From Sinomonas atrocyanea (lineage in GTDB: Bacteria; Actinomycetota; Actinomycetes; Actinomycetales; Micrococcaceae): a stretch of 64,000 bases of DNA. The stretch covers positions 2,852,001 to 2,916,000 of the forward strand of contig NZ_CP014518.1 of the NCBI RefSeq assembly GCF_001577305.1, read 5' to 3'. The notes beneath the pieces are model-generated. The model was not told the DNA's origin, did not search any database, and worked only from the letters and a program-made list of their open reading frames with translations. This document shows, in pieces, positions 45,297 to 54,384 of this stretch; within the stretch, counting starts at the first letter, position 1; each line of letters opens with the position of its first letter. A program made the position numbers and the translations under genes.

Positions 45297-45302
45297 TAGC
45301 GT
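45297..45302 (+). promoter_or_regulatory. Leaderless-type -10 box of the phosphotransferase gene
   Basis: TAGCGT, 7-nt spacer GGAGAAG, then GTG 45310. A GTG at 45301 overlaps the box and is therefore unlikely as start. GGAG may also act as Shine-Dalgarno. Confidence 0.6.
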
Positions 45303-45309
45303 GGAGAAG

Positions 45310-46398
45310 GTGAAACGCACTCCGCTCGAGCTGGCCGCCATCGCTACCGCCGCCGTCCCCGGGCTGCAGCCGACCGCCGTGGCGGCGTCCCCGGATGACG
45401 CCACCGACTTCGATGCGGCCCTTCTGGAGACCGCGGACGGGCGCGCGTGGCGCATCCGCTGCCCGCGCGGCACGGAGGCCAGCGCACGCCTCGAGACCGA
45501 GATGACGGTGCTGCGGGCGTTCGACCCCGCCGTGCGCGCCGAGCTGCCGTTCCAGATGCCGGCGGTGGCCGGCACGGTGCGCATGGACGGGCTCACCACG
45601 TGCGTCTACACGAATCTCACCGGGACGGTCCGGGACCTCGACGCGCTCGCCTCGGGCAGCGACCGGCTCGCGCGGGAGATCGGGGGGACGCTCGCCGCCA
45701 TCCACGGCCTGCCCCAGGAGCTCGTCGACAGCGCGGACCTGCCCTCCTACACGGCCAACGGGTTCAGGCAGCGCCGCCTCAACGAGCTCGACCAGGCGGC
45801 CACCACGGGCAAGATCCCCGCGGTGCTCCTGCGCCGGTGGGAGCAGGCCATGGAGGACGTCACCCTCTGGCGGTTCAACCCGACCGTGGTCCATGGCGAC
45901 CTCCACGAGGACAACCTCCTCATCGACGACGACCGCGTCACCGCCGTGACCGGCTGGACCGACCTGCGGATCGGCGATCCGGCCGACGACATCGCCTGGC
46001 TCGTCGGGTCGAACGAGCCGAAGTTCATCGACGCGGTGCTCGCGGCCTACCACGAGGCCCGCAAGGAGCCGGTGGACCCGCAGCTCGCCCGGCGCGCGGC
46101 CCTGGCGGCGGAGTTTGCCCTCGCGCAGTACCTCGTGAAGGCCCTCGCCCTCGGCGACCAGGAGGTCGCGCGGGACGCCGAGGCCATGCTCGCCGAGCTT
46201 GCCGCCGACATCGAGGCCAGCGAGGCAGCGGAGGCCGAGTCCGCCCGCGCCGCAGCGGCGGACGACGGAAGCGGCGAGGGCACCGAGGCCTCTGCGCCGG
46301 AGAACGGCCGGCCGGCGGCCGAGATTCCGCGCACGGCGGACCCTGCACCGGCGACCGATGCGCTCCCGCTCATTACCGACGGGCGCCGCGAGGACTGA
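45310..46398 (+). CDS. Aminoglycoside-phosphotransferase-fold kinase
   Basis: Kinase-like protein of 362 aa. The catalytic loop VVHGDLHEDNLL (about 198-209) has the Asp and Asn of the APH fold. The metal-binding stretch is VTGWTDLRIGDPADDIAWL; Trp-Thr-Asp replaces the common DWS/DWE. A disordered Ala/Glu/Pro tail follows after about 300. Similar proteins are annotated as macrolide or aminoglycoside kinases, but most chromosomal ones have metabolic or unknown substrates, so resistance should not be assumed. It lies between the nudC and adnB genes, facing adnB tail to tail. Confidence 0.82.
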   Translation: MKRTPLELAAIATAAVPGLQPTAVAASPDDATDFDAALLETADGRAWRIRCPRGTEASARLETEMTVLRAFDPAVRAELPFQMPAVAGTVRMDGLTTCVYTNLTGTVRDLDALASGSDRLAREIGGTLAAIHGLPQELVDSADLPSYTANGFRQRRLNELDQAATTGKIPAVLLRRWEQAMEDVTLWRFNPTVVHGDLHEDNLLIDDDRVTAVTGWTDLRIGDPADDIAWLVGSNEPKFIDAVLAAYHEARKEPVDPQLARRAALAAEFALAQYLVKALALGDQEVARDAEAMLAELAADIEASEAAEAESARAAAADDGSGEGTEASAPENGRPAAEIPRTADPAPATDALPLITDGRRED

Positions 46399-46455
46399 GG
46401 CCGCCCCCGCCCACCCCGCGCCCGTCCACCCCGCGCCCCAGGCGGTGCTGGGGGG

Positions 46456-49400
46456 TCACTGCAGCGCCGAGGCCACGATCGCTTCGAGCTCTGCCTCTGT
46501 GGCGAGCGCTTCGGGGCGGACGACCGTGCCGTCGGCGAGGTAGCAGAAGGCGGCCCTGATCTCCTCCACGGGGGTGTCCGTGAGGCGCGACCAGGCCAAG
46601 CGGTACACGGCCAGCTGCACGGACCGTGCCCTCGCCTCGGCGCCCTTCGGGGCCCTTCCGGTCTTCCAGTCCACGAGGTCCCACCGGCCGTCGGCGTCGC
46701 GGAACACGGCGTCGATGCGTCCGCGCACGACGACGGGCCCCACCTTGGTCTCGATCGGCACCTCGACGTGGGCCGGACTCCGGTTCGCCCATTCGGTGCG
46801 CTTGAAGGCCTCCACGAGGGTGCCGAGCTCGTAGGCCTCGTCCACGTACTCGTCCGAGCTGTCGAAGCCCTCGAGGTCCAGCATGGCGCTGGTGCCGAAG
46901 TGCTCCTCGACCCAGGCATGGAAGGCCGTCCCCCGCCGCGCAGCCATTCCGGGCCGGCGCGGGACGGGCCGGCGCAGCTGGCGGACGACCGCCTCGCGGT
47001 CCTCGCCGAGCGCCACGAGGGTGGACGCCGAGACGTGCTCCGGCAGCCGCACGCCCGAGGTCACGTGGGCGCGGGCCTGTTCTGCCAGGAGCAGCTCGGC
47101 CTCGCGCGCCCACTCGGCCTGCCGCGGGGCCCCCGGGGCCGGGAGGTGCGGACCGGCGCCGCCGTCGTGGATCATCTCGAGGACGCGGTGCGCCGCCGCC
47201 TCCAGGGCCCCGCGGCGGCCCGGCGAGAGGCTGTGGCGGGCCCCGGTGGCAGCATCGACTGGCCCCTCGAGCGGGTCATAGGGCCAGAGCGAGCGCTGGG
47301 CCAGGGCCTGCAGGGGGTTCTGCTCCGGCAGGTCGGCGTCCTCCGCCCAGGCCAGGACCTCGAAGCCGTGGCGGTCCGCGTCCTCGCGCAGCTCCTCGAG
47401 GAACGGCGACGCGGGCAGGGGCCTGGATCGGGTGCTGCTCCAGGCGAACCCGGTGGCCACGAGGAGCGACCTGGCGCGGGTGAACGCGACGTAGGCCAGC
47501 CTCCTGTCCTCGCGCTCGGCGTGCTCCGTGGCGTCCTCTGCGAGCTGCTTCTCCGCGTCGACCCAGCCCTTCTGGTCCGGCTGGTCCGTGTCCCACGCGG
47601 GCAGGTCGGCCCGGTCTCCGCGCAGGGGCCAGGGCAGCGCGGACTGCCCGACCGTCCACCGGTCGTTGCCCCCCGAGGGGAACATGCCGCGGTTGAGTCC
47701 CGTCACGGCGACCGCGTCCCACTCGAGCCCCTTGGAGGCGTGGACCGTGAGGAGCTGGATCGCCCCGGGCGAGGGCTCGCTGGGGGCCATGTCGAGCCCG
47801 GACTCTTCACGCGCGGCGACCTCGAGCCACGCGAGGAAGGCGAGTAGGCCGGGCTCGGACGACTGGGCGAGGAACGACGCCGCCGCCTCGGCGAAGGCGT
47901 CCAGGTTGCGGCGCGCCTGGTGGACCGACGCGCCTGGCCTGGCGGCGAGCTCGATGTCGAGCAGGAGCGCGCGCTCGACGTGGGAGACCACGGTGCCGAG
48001 ATCGTCCCCGGAGACGGTGCGCAGCATCCGCAGCTCGTCGCGCAGCCGCGTCAGGCGGGAGAGCGCCTCGGGGCTGAGCTGCCTGCCTGCCCCGGACGTC
48101 CACCCTGGCCGGGGCAGCCGGTCGATGGCCTCCACGAGGCTGGAGGCCTCGGCCACGTCCCCCTCGATGAGGGCCTCCTCGACCGTGCCCGCGGCATCGA
48201 GGTCCTGCTCTTCGGGCCGGGCGGCGGCGGAACGGAGGGCTGCGAGGTGGCGGGACCAGTCGGCGAGGGCCATGAGGTCGGCCGGCCCGATCCGCCAGCG
48301 CGCCCCGGCCAGGAGCCGCATGAGCGCGTCGGATCGGCCAGGGTCCGCGATGACCCGCAGCGTCGAGACGATGTCGATGACCTCGGGAGTGTCGAGCAGG
48401 CCGCCCAGTCCGACCACCTCGAACGGCATGCCGCGGCGCTCGAACTCGCCCCGGAGCGCCGCGAACTGCGAGCGCTTCCGGCACAGGACCGCCATCGTCG
48501 GACCAGGGCCGGACGCCTGCTCGGCGCCCACGGCCCAGTCGCGCGTGAATGCCTGCAGCTCGTCGGCCACGGCCCGCGCCTCGTCGAGCTCGTCGACGAA
48601 GCGGCCGAGCCGCACACGGCCGGGGCCCGCGCCGGGACGGGGCTCGAGCGGCTGGACCTCGATGCCGGGGGCGCCGGCGAGGTAGGCCGCGGGCGAGGCG
48701 AGCGGGCCGGCCACGGTGTTGGCGGTGGCGAGGACCGTAGTCGAGTTGCGCCATGCCGTGGTCAGGTGGCTGGTCCATGCGGGGGCGAGGCCGCTGCCCT
48801 CCCGCCGTGGGAACACCCGGGGGAAGCTCTCGAGCTGGCCGGCGGAGGCGCCGCGGAAGCCGTAGATCGACTGGTTGGGGTCGCCGACGGCGGTGACGGC
48901 GTGGCCGTCCCCGAAGAGGGAGGAGAACAGCACCAGCTGGGCGTGGGAGGTGTCCTGGAATTCGTCGAGGAGGACGGTGCGGTACTGGCTGCGCAGGAGC
49001 GTGCCGGCCTCCGGCACCGTTGCCGCGATGCGCGCGGCGAGGGCCACGAGGTCGCCGTAGTCCAGGACGCCGCGCTCGCGCTTCGCCGCGGCGTAGCGCT
49101 CCACGAGGCCCGCGACGAGGGCGCGCGTGCGCAGGGTCGTCACGAGCGCTGCGGCACCGGCCGGCTGCCTTCCTCCCCGACCGCCCGTGGGAAGCGCTTG
49201 CAGCCGCGCTGACTCCTCGTCGAGCCATGCGGCGACGTCTCCGGGCTCGCGCAGGTGCTCGGCGCACTCGCTGGCCAGCTGGAGCACCGCGGCGATCAGG
49301 CTGCTCTTGGCGGGGAAGCCGTCCCAGGTGCCCCCGTCGTAGGCCTCGACCACGCGGGCGGCGAGCTGGAAGGACTGGGCGGGCCCGAGCAGCACCGCGT

Positions 49401-49851
49401 CGCGCTCGATCCCGAGCCGGAGCCCGTGGTCCTGCACGACGGTGTTGGCGAACGAGTGGTAGGTGGACACCGTCGGGTCGATCGCCTGCTGGTCGCCCGC
49501 TGCCGCCGCGATGCCCTCGGCGCCGCGCTGGGCGAGCCTCGCGAGGCGGGCGAGCTGGGCGCGGATCCGGGCCGAGAGCTCCCCTGCCGCCTTGCGGGTG
49601 AAGGTCACGCCGAGGACTTCGTCCGGCCGGACCCAGCCGTTGGCGACGAGCCAGACCACGCGGTCCGCCATGGTCGCGGTCTTGCCGGATCCCGCCCCGG
49701 CCACGACCAGGCGCGGGGCGAGGGGCGAGGAGATGATCTCCGACTGCTGGGCCGTGGGACGGTGCTGGCCCAGCAGGTCGGCGAGCTCCTCGGGGCTGAA
49801 GCGCGGCTCGGGCAGCTCGGCGGCGGTCTGCGGGAGTGCTGCCTCGCTCAC
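46456..49851 (-). CDS. adnB: ATP-dependent helicase/nuclease, AdnB-like subunit
   Basis: RecB/UvrD-like motor-nuclease of 1131 aa for double-strand-break end resection. Motor motifs are complete: AGAGSGKT (about 50-57), VTFTRKAAGEL, LLDEFQDTS, VGDPNQSIYGFRGA, LLTVHASKGLEWD and AFTRAR. The C-terminal nuclease (about 900-1130) has GTAFHAWVEEHFG, RIDAVFRD and DLVDWKTGRAP, the D and D-x-K of the RecB fold. Its intact motor against a divergent one in the partner fits the mycobacterial model in which AdnB drives translocation. GTG 49851 overlaps the adnA stop (GTGA). The frame is open far upstream inside adnA, but that part is a GC-driven antisense-like artefact. Confidence 0.9.
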   Translation of the reverse strand: MSEAALPQTAAELPEPRFSPEELADLLGQHRPTAQQSEIISSPLAPRLVVAGAGSGKTATMADRVVWLVANGWVRPDEVLGVTFTRKAAGELSARIRAQLARLARLAQRGAEGIAAAAGDQQAIDPTVSTYHSFANTVVQDHGLRLGIERDAVLLGPAQSFQLAARVVEAYDGGTWDGFPAKSSLIAAVLQLASECAEHLREPGDVAAWLDEESARLQALPTGGRGGRQPAGAAALVTTLRTRALVAGLVERYAAAKRERGVLDYGDLVALAARIAATVPEAGTLLRSQYRTVLLDEFQDTSHAQLVLFSSLFGDGHAVTAVGDPNQSIYGFRGASAGQLESFPRVFPRREGSGLAPAWTSHLTTAWRNSTTVLATANTVAGPLASPAAYLAGAPGIEVQPLEPRPGAGPGRVRLGRFVDELDEARAVADELQAFTRDWAVGAEQASGPGPTMAVLCRKRSQFAALRGEFERRGMPFEVVGLGGLLDTPEVIDIVSTLRVIADPGRSDALMRLLAGARWRIGPADLMALADWSRHLAALRSAAARPEEQDLDAAGTVEEALIEGDVAEASSLVEAIDRLPRPGWTSGAGRQLSPEALSRLTRLRDELRMLRTVSGDDLGTVVSHVERALLLDIELAARPGASVHQARRNLDAFAEAAASFLAQSSEPGLLAFLAWLEVAAREESGLDMAPSEPSPGAIQLLTVHASKGLEWDAVAVTGLNRGMFPSGGNDRWTVGQSALPWPLRGDRADLPAWDTDQPDQKGWVDAEKQLAEDATEHAEREDRRLAYVAFTRARSLLVATGFAWSSTRSRPLPASPFLEELREDADRHGFEVLAWAEDADLPEQNPLQALAQRSLWPYDPLEGPVDAATGARHSLSPGRRGALEAAAHRVLEMIHDGGAGPHLPAPGAPRQAEWAREAELLLAEQARAHVTSGVRLPEHVSASTLVALGEDREAVVRQLRRPVPRRPGMAARRGTAFHAWVEEHFGTSAMLDLEGFDSSDEYVDEAYELGTLVEAFKRTEWANRSPAHVEVPIETKVGPVVVRGRIDAVFRDADGRWDLVDWKTGRAPKGAEARARSVQLAVYRLAWSRLTDTPVEEIRAAFCYLADGTVVRPEALATEAELEAIVASALQ

Positions 49852-52800
49852 TCGGTCACCTGCCGTCCCCGGGCGCAGAGCGGGCAGATGTCGGGGAGCC
49901 GGCAGCCCCCGGTGAAACCCCCGCCCGGTTCGTGCCGGGCCTCGAAGTGGTCCCCGGCCATGACCTCTGCGGCCCGCTCGACCAGCTGGACGGCCCAGGC
50001 GGCATCCTCGAGGGCCGCCTGCTGCTGGACGGTGAGCTTGACCGTCCCGTCCCCCAGCTGGACGAGTTCGGCACCGCCGGGGACAGGACCCCGGTTCAGG
50101 ACCGCGTCCTCGCCGAAGGCGCCCGCAACCACGGCGACCTGGTATGCGGCCAGCTGGGCATGCTGTTCGAGGTCCGCTGCCTTCGGCTTGCGGCGCCCGG
50201 TCTTGAGGTCGACGACCACCAGCCGGCCGTCCTCGTCGAGCTCGAGCCGGTCCACCTGTCCACGGAGGACCGTGCGGGCAGCGATCTCGGCCGTGCCGAC
50301 GGACCCGAGGGAGGCCTCGAAGTCGACCTCGACGCCGAGGAGCTCCCGCCCGTTCACGCGGACGTACTCGGCGAGCTTGCGGACCATCGCCTGCGCGCGT
50401 TCGAAGTCGAGCTCGCCCTCCCAGGTGTCTGCGAGGCCGAGGCTCGCCCAGCGCCGCTTCAGCTCCGCGAGGTAGTCGGCCGAGGTCCCCTCGGGGAGGT
50501 CCTGCGCGATCGCGTGCACGAGGGTCCCGAGGCTCCGGGCGAAGTCGGTGGCCGCCTCGCCGCCGGCCGCGGAGACGAACCAGTCCAAGGGGTTCTTGGT
50601 GGCGGTCTCTACCTTGGACGGGGAGACGTAGACGGTGCCGTCCTCGGGTACCACCGGGCCGGTGCTGCTCAAGGGAGCGAGCCCGTACCACTGGCCGGGA
50701 TGGGCGCCGGGGGCATCGGCGGCGGCCAGTGCGGCGAGCAGCGCTGCGGCGTAGGGCGCGTCGGCGTCGTCGGCCTCGACAGACTGCCGGAGCTCCGCGA
50801 CGAGCGGCCTGAGCCCGAGGGTGCGGGGCACCTCGGTGTACGGCCGCACGGTGACTCCCACCGGCAGCGGAGCGACGTAGTCCAGGAACGGGGAGGGGAC
50901 CTCGTCCTCGGTGGATGCCGCGGTGCACACGAGCCGCTCGGTCGCGCGCGAGATCGCGGCGGAGAAGGAGCGCAGCTCGTCGTAGCGGATGTCCTGGAGC
51001 CGCGATCGGGTCGGCACGAGCAGGGCCGAGACCACGCCGAGGTCGAGGCAGTCCGCGAAGAGGGTGCTGCCGAGGAGCTCGCCGCGCAGCCGCGTGTTCG
51101 GCCAGACGCCGTCCTGGAGCCCGGCGACGAAGACCAGCCGCCATTCGCGGCCGGCGGCGCTGGCGGGGGTGAGGAGCTCGACCGCATCCTCCGCCTGGGC
51201 GCGCGGCGCGAGGGTGTCCATGGGCAGTTCCTGTTCCGTGAGGTAGTCCAGGAACTGCGCGGGAGACGCCCCGGGGAGCCTGTCGACGTACCGTTCGGCG
51301 GTGTGGAAGAGGGCCATGAGGGCGTCGAGGTCGCGGTCCGCGCGCAGACCCAGAGTGCCGCCCGAGACAGCCAGGGCGTACCACCGCTTCGAGAGGGCCG
51401 CCGCGTCCCAGAGCGCCCACAGGACGGTCTCGGCGGTGGCCCCGGGCTCCTCGGCGGCCGCCCGCCCCTTGGCGATCATGCGGGCGATCCGGCGCGCGGC
51501 GCTGGCCTCGACGCCGAGCGGGTCGAGGGCGCCCGGGACCTCGAGTGCCTCGACGAGGAGTGCGTCGCTCGCGCGTCCCCCGCCGGCCGCGAGCTCGATC
51601 TGCCGGAGGGACTGCCGCAGGCGCCGCAGCTCCAGCGCGGTTGCACCTCCGATGCGGGAGGTCAGCAGCTCGACCGCCGTCTCCGCGGTCAGCTCCTCGG
51701 GCCGCAGGGCGACGCGGAACGCCGTCAGCAGCGGCCGCACGGCCGCCTCATCGCGCACCGCGGTCTCGGCCACGGGGACCTTGACGGGGATCCCCTGGCC
51801 GGAGAGGAAGCGCTGGATCTGCTCGAGCCGGCCGCCGGACCTGACGATGACCGCCATCTGCCCGTACTCCACCGCGCCGAGCAGGCGCGCCTCCTGGATC
51901 CGGTGGGCGAGGTAGCGCAGTTCGTGGAGTGCGGAGTGCAGGACGTGCGCCTCGGCGGCGGGCCGCGCCGTCCCCTCCTCTTCCCTGGTGGACGGCGGCG
52001 GAACGAGCCGGCGGGCCGCCTGGCCCCCGGGCACGGCGGAGATCCGCTGCGCGACCCCCCGCCACGCCTCGGCGATCCCCTCCGGCAGCCGGTGCGAGGT
52101 GCCCAGCGACAGTTCCGTGACGGTGCCGAGGAGGGCCCGCAGGCTGGGCACGAGGCCGGGCCGCGCCCCGCGGAAGCCCTGCACCACCACGTCGGGGGCG
52201 GCGGTCGCGATGAGGTCGCGGCCCTGGCCCAGGACGGCGAGGAGTTCCAGGACCGACGGGCTGGACTCCTGGACGTCGTCGACGCAGATCAGGCCGAGGC
52301 GGGCCCTCTCCTGTGCGAGCAGCTCGGGATCCTCGAGCAGGATCATGCGGGCCGCCGTAATGATCCCTGCGGGATCGAAGGCCTCAGGCATGCGCAGCTC
52401 GAGGACGTCCCGGTACTCGGTGTACAGCTGGGCGGCCGCGACCCACTCGGGGCGCCCTGCGCGGGCGCCGAGATCAGCGAGCTCGTCCGCCGTCGTGCCG
52501 TACTCGGTGACCCGGTCGAACAGCTCCCGGACCTCGTGCCGGAATCCCCGGGTGGACAGGGCCGCCTCGAACCCCTGCGGCCACGCGGGTCCGCGGCCTG
52601 AGGCGCGGTGCCCTTCCAGCAGCTCCTTGACGATGAGGTCCTGCTCCGCCCCGGACAGCAGGCGCGGGGGGCGGGTGAGCCAGTCGATCCGCCCCTCGGC
52701 CCGCGCCCGCCGGATGAGGTCGAAGGCGTAGGACTGCCAGGTGCGCGCCGGAGGGGCGCTCAGGCTGCGGTCGAGGCGCGCAGTGAACGCGTCCCTCAGC

Positions 52801-53102
52801 CGCGCAGAGGCTGCGCGTGCCGGGGCGAGGAGCAGGACTCCCGCCGGATCGAGGCCGTCGCGCTCCACCCGGGCCGCGGCCGCCTCCACGAGGACCCGGC
52901 TCTTGCCGGTACCGGGAGCACCCCACACGAGCACCGGACCGCTTCCCGGGCGCAGGGCGAGCACGGCCTCCTGGTCGGGCGAGGGCGAGAAGGGCACTGC
53001 ATCCGCACGGCCCTTCGGAGCGAGGAGGGTCAGCTGCGGGGCCGCTCCCGCGGGCGCGGTCCGGGCAACGGGTGCCGCGGCCGGGGTGGCGATCGCTGTC
53101 AT
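49848..53102 (-). CDS. adnA: ATP-dependent helicase/nuclease, AdnA-like subunit
   Basis: Partner of AdnB, 1084 aa. Walker A GAPGTGKS is at 61-68, but the Walker B region reads CVDDVQESS rather than DEFQD, and motif III lacks a clear QSIY, so the motor looks weakened. The C-terminal nuclease has GTLVHAIAQDLP, QVDRLELDEDGRL and VVDLKTGRRK. Three Cys close the protein (GGCRLPDICPLCARG), suggesting an Fe-S nuclease as in AddB; the expected distant first Cys (around VETATKNPLDWF) is missing. ATG 53102 overlaps the ATL stop (ATGA). Gene order adnA-adnB is as in mycobacteria. Confidence 0.88.
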   Translation of the reverse strand: MTAIATPAAAPVARTAPAGAAPQLTLLAPKGRADAVPFSPSPDQEAVLALRPGSGPVLVWGAPGTGKSRVLVEAAAARVERDGLDPAGVLLLAPARAASARLRDAFTARLDRSLSAPPARTWQSYAFDLIRRARAEGRIDWLTRPPRLLSGAEQDLIVKELLEGHRASGRGPAWPQGFEAALSTRGFRHEVRELFDRVTEYGTTADELADLGARAGRPEWVAAAQLYTEYRDVLELRMPEAFDPAGIITAARMILLEDPELLAQERARLGLICVDDVQESSPSVLELLAVLGQGRDLIATAAPDVVVQGFRGARPGLVPSLRALLGTVTELSLGTSHRLPEGIAEAWRGVAQRISAVPGGQAARRLVPPPSTREEEGTARPAAEAHVLHSALHELRYLAHRIQEARLLGAVEYGQMAVIVRSGGRLEQIQRFLSGQGIPVKVPVAETAVRDEAAVRPLLTAFRVALRPEELTAETAVELLTSRIGGATALELRRLRQSLRQIELAAGGGRASDALLVEALEVPGALDPLGVEASAARRIARMIAKGRAAAEEPGATAETVLWALWDAAALSKRWYALAVSGGTLGLRADRDLDALMALFHTAERYVDRLPGASPAQFLDYLTEQELPMDTLAPRAQAEDAVELLTPASAAGREWRLVFVAGLQDGVWPNTRLRGELLGSTLFADCLDLGVVSALLVPTRSRLQDIRYDELRSFSAAISRATERLVCTAASTEDEVPSPFLDYVAPLPVGVTVRPYTEVPRTLGLRPLVAELRQSVEADDADAPYAAALLAALAAADAPGAHPGQWYGLAPLSSTGPVVPEDGTVYVSPSKVETATKNPLDWFVSAAGGEAATDFARSLGTLVHAIAQDLPEGTSADYLAELKRRWASLGLADTWEGELDFERAQAMVRKLAEYVRVNGRELLGVEVDFEASLGSVGTAEIAARTVLRGQVDRLELDEDGRLVVVDLKTGRRKPKAADLEQHAQLAAYQVAVVAGAFGEDAVLNRGPVPGGAELVQLGDGTVKLTVQQQAALEDAAWAVQLVERAAEVMAGDHFEARHEPGGGFTGGCRLPDICPLCARGRQVTE

Positions 53103-53518
53103 GGTTCCATTCCACCGTCGGGGTCCGACAGTTCTGCCTCGGCGCCCGAAGTCCGGCGAAGAGCGCGCTGGAGCGCTTCGGCGATCTCCTCGACCGCGTC
53201 GAGCTCGCTGTCCGTGGGCGCCCAGCGTGCCCGGGCGATGTCGACCCGCCACGGTCCGCGGTGCGGGTCGCCTCGCAGCGGCGTCCCTTCTGCGAGGTAG
53301 TGCCGCAGCGCGCGCTCCTCATGGGACTCGGGGGCGGCACCATTGGCCTTGAGCACCCGCCACCAGCCGACGTCGCCGCTGTAGCGCGACATCACGGAGC
53401 CCACCTGCCGGGGGCCGCCGGCGCCGAGGAGTTCGGCGACATCGCCATAGGCCAGCACCGACCCCGGGGGCACGAGGTCGACGACGGCCAGGACCGCCTC
53501 GACGAACTCCTCCCGCAT
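53099..53518 (-). CDS. Alkyltransferase-like DNA-repair protein (ATL/MGMT family)
   Basis: Protein of 139 aa with the DNA-binding domain of O6-alkylguanine transferases: VDLVPPGSVLAYGDVAELLG and RQVGSVMSRYSGDVGWWRVL. The alkyl-accepting PCHR motif is replaced by WWRV, so it should bind but not repair alkylguanine itself and instead flag it for excision repair, as known ATLs do. A leaderless -10 (TAGGGT, 7-nt spacer) points to ATG 53518; GTG 53527 is the alternative. It heads the operon ATL-adnA-adnB. Confidence 0.88.
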   Translation of the reverse strand: MREEFVEAVLAVVDLVPPGSVLAYGDVAELLGAGGPRQVGSVMSRYSGDVGWWRVLKANGAAPESHEERALRHYLAEGTPLRGDPHRGPWRVDIARARWAPTDSELDAVEEIAEALQRALRRTSGAEAELSDPDGGMEP

Positions 53519-53525
53519 GCCTCCC

Positions 53526-53531
53526 ACCCTA
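53526..53531 (-). promoter_or_regulatory. Leaderless-type -10 box of the ATL-adnA-adnB operon
   Basis: TAGGGT, 7-nt spacer GGGAGGC, then ATG 53518 on the minus strand. The spacer GGGAGG could also serve as Shine-Dalgarno. Confidence 0.5.
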
Positions 53532-53609
53532 ACGGCCGCCGGGCGCCGGCCCGCGCTGCCCCGCCGGGGCGCCCGGCGTGCCTGCGCGAGAAGTGTCGGA
53601 CCTGCCGCA

Positions 53610-53615
53610 TAGCGT
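53610..53615 (+). promoter_or_regulatory. Leaderless-type -10 box of the DnaQ-like exonuclease
   Basis: TAGCGT, 7-nt spacer GTTCCCC, then ATG 53623. No Shine-Dalgarno is present. Confidence 0.65.
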
Positions 53616-53622
53616 GTTCCCC

Positions 53623-54330
53623 ATGACGTGGAGCACGCAGACCAGGGCAGCGTTCGATCTCGAGACGACCGGGCGCAACTCCCGCGCCGCGCGCATCGTC
53701 ACCGCGAGCATCGTGGTGCTCGGGCCGGACGGCAGCATCGAGTCGGAGCACGAGTGGCTCGCCGATCCGGGCGTCGAGATCCCGGCCGAGGCCGCCGAGG
53801 TCCACGGGGTCACCACCGAGAAGGCGCGCGCGGAGGGCCGTCCCGCCCGCGAGGTCGTTGCAGAGGTCGCGACGACCCTGCAGGCCCTCTTCGACCGCGG
53901 CGTTCCCGTCGTCGCCTTCAATGCGGCGTACGACTTCACGGTCATGGCGGCGGAGTGCGCGCGCCATGGGCTCCCCCAGCTCACCCGGTTCCCGGTCCTG
54001 GACCCGTACGTCATCAACAAGCAGGTGGAGCGGTACCGCAAGGGCAAGCGAACCCTCGGGGCGCTCTGCGAACAGTACGGCGTCATCCTCACCGACGCGC
54101 ACAGCTCCGCTGCGGACGCCCTCGCCGCGGCCCAGCTGCTCGACGCGATGGCCGGCCGGTTCCCGGAGCTCGACCGCCCCGCGGCGCACCTCCACCGCAG
54201 CCAGGTGGACTGGTCGGCAGCGCAGGCCGCGGACTTCCAGGCCTACCTGCGCCGGACGAAGCCCGCCGCGGTGGTCGAGGGCGACTGGCCCGTGCTCGCG
54301 CCGCATGACGCGGGGCAGGCCGGCTTCTAG
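53623..54330 (+). CDS. DnaQ-like 3'-5' exonuclease (DEDDh)
   Basis: Exonuclease of 235 aa. DEDDh motifs: ExoI FDLETTGRN (about 10-18), ExoII VAFNAAYDF and ExoIII DAHSSAADALAAA, which supplies the catalytic His and last Asp. It is a stand-alone enzyme similar to actinobacterial epsilon-like exonucleases. Its role may be proofreading in trans, RNA or oligonucleotide turnover, or repair. Divergent from the ATL-adnAB operon by 104 bp. A 15-bp tandem repeat begins inside its last codons and runs past the stop. Confidence 0.88.
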   Translation: MTWSTQTRAAFDLETTGRNSRAARIVTASIVVLGPDGSIESEHEWLADPGVEIPAEAAEVHGVTTEKARAEGRPAREVVAEVATTLQALFDRGVPVVAFNAAYDFTVMAAECARHGLPQLTRFPVLDPYVINKQVERYRKGKRTLGALCEQYGVILTDAHSSAADALAAAQLLDAMAGRFPELDRPAAHLHRSQVDWSAAQAADFQAYLRRTKPAAVVEGDWPVLAPHDAGQAGF

Positions 54331-54384
54331 CAGCCCAGCTTGTAGGAGCACAGCTTCTTGCAGCACAGCTTGTAGCAGCACAGG
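54317..54384. repeat. 15-bp tandem repeat at the exonuclease 3' end
   Basis: Units begin at 54317, 54332, 54347, 54362 and 54377 (last one partial), for example agcacagcttgtagc. The first, degraded unit contains the exonuclease TAG stop. Because 15 is a multiple of three, TAG recurs in frame in several later units. Confidence 0.8.

Noticed and set aside
45310..46398. Antibiotic resistance kinase
   Set aside because: Only the general APH fold is visible; it lies in a housekeeping neighbourhood with no mobile-element context, and the metal-binding motif is atypical.
46456..51420. A 1654-codon open frame that would extend AdnB upstream through most of adnA
   Set aside because: Family similarity begins at the GTG at 49851; upstream the frame runs through adnA out of frame and shows only low-complexity Arg/Gly/Pro sequence.
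53099..53518. O6-methylguanine-DNA methyltransferase
   Set aside because: The alkyl-accepting PCHR motif is missing; the site reads WWRV, as in alkyltransferase-like proteins.
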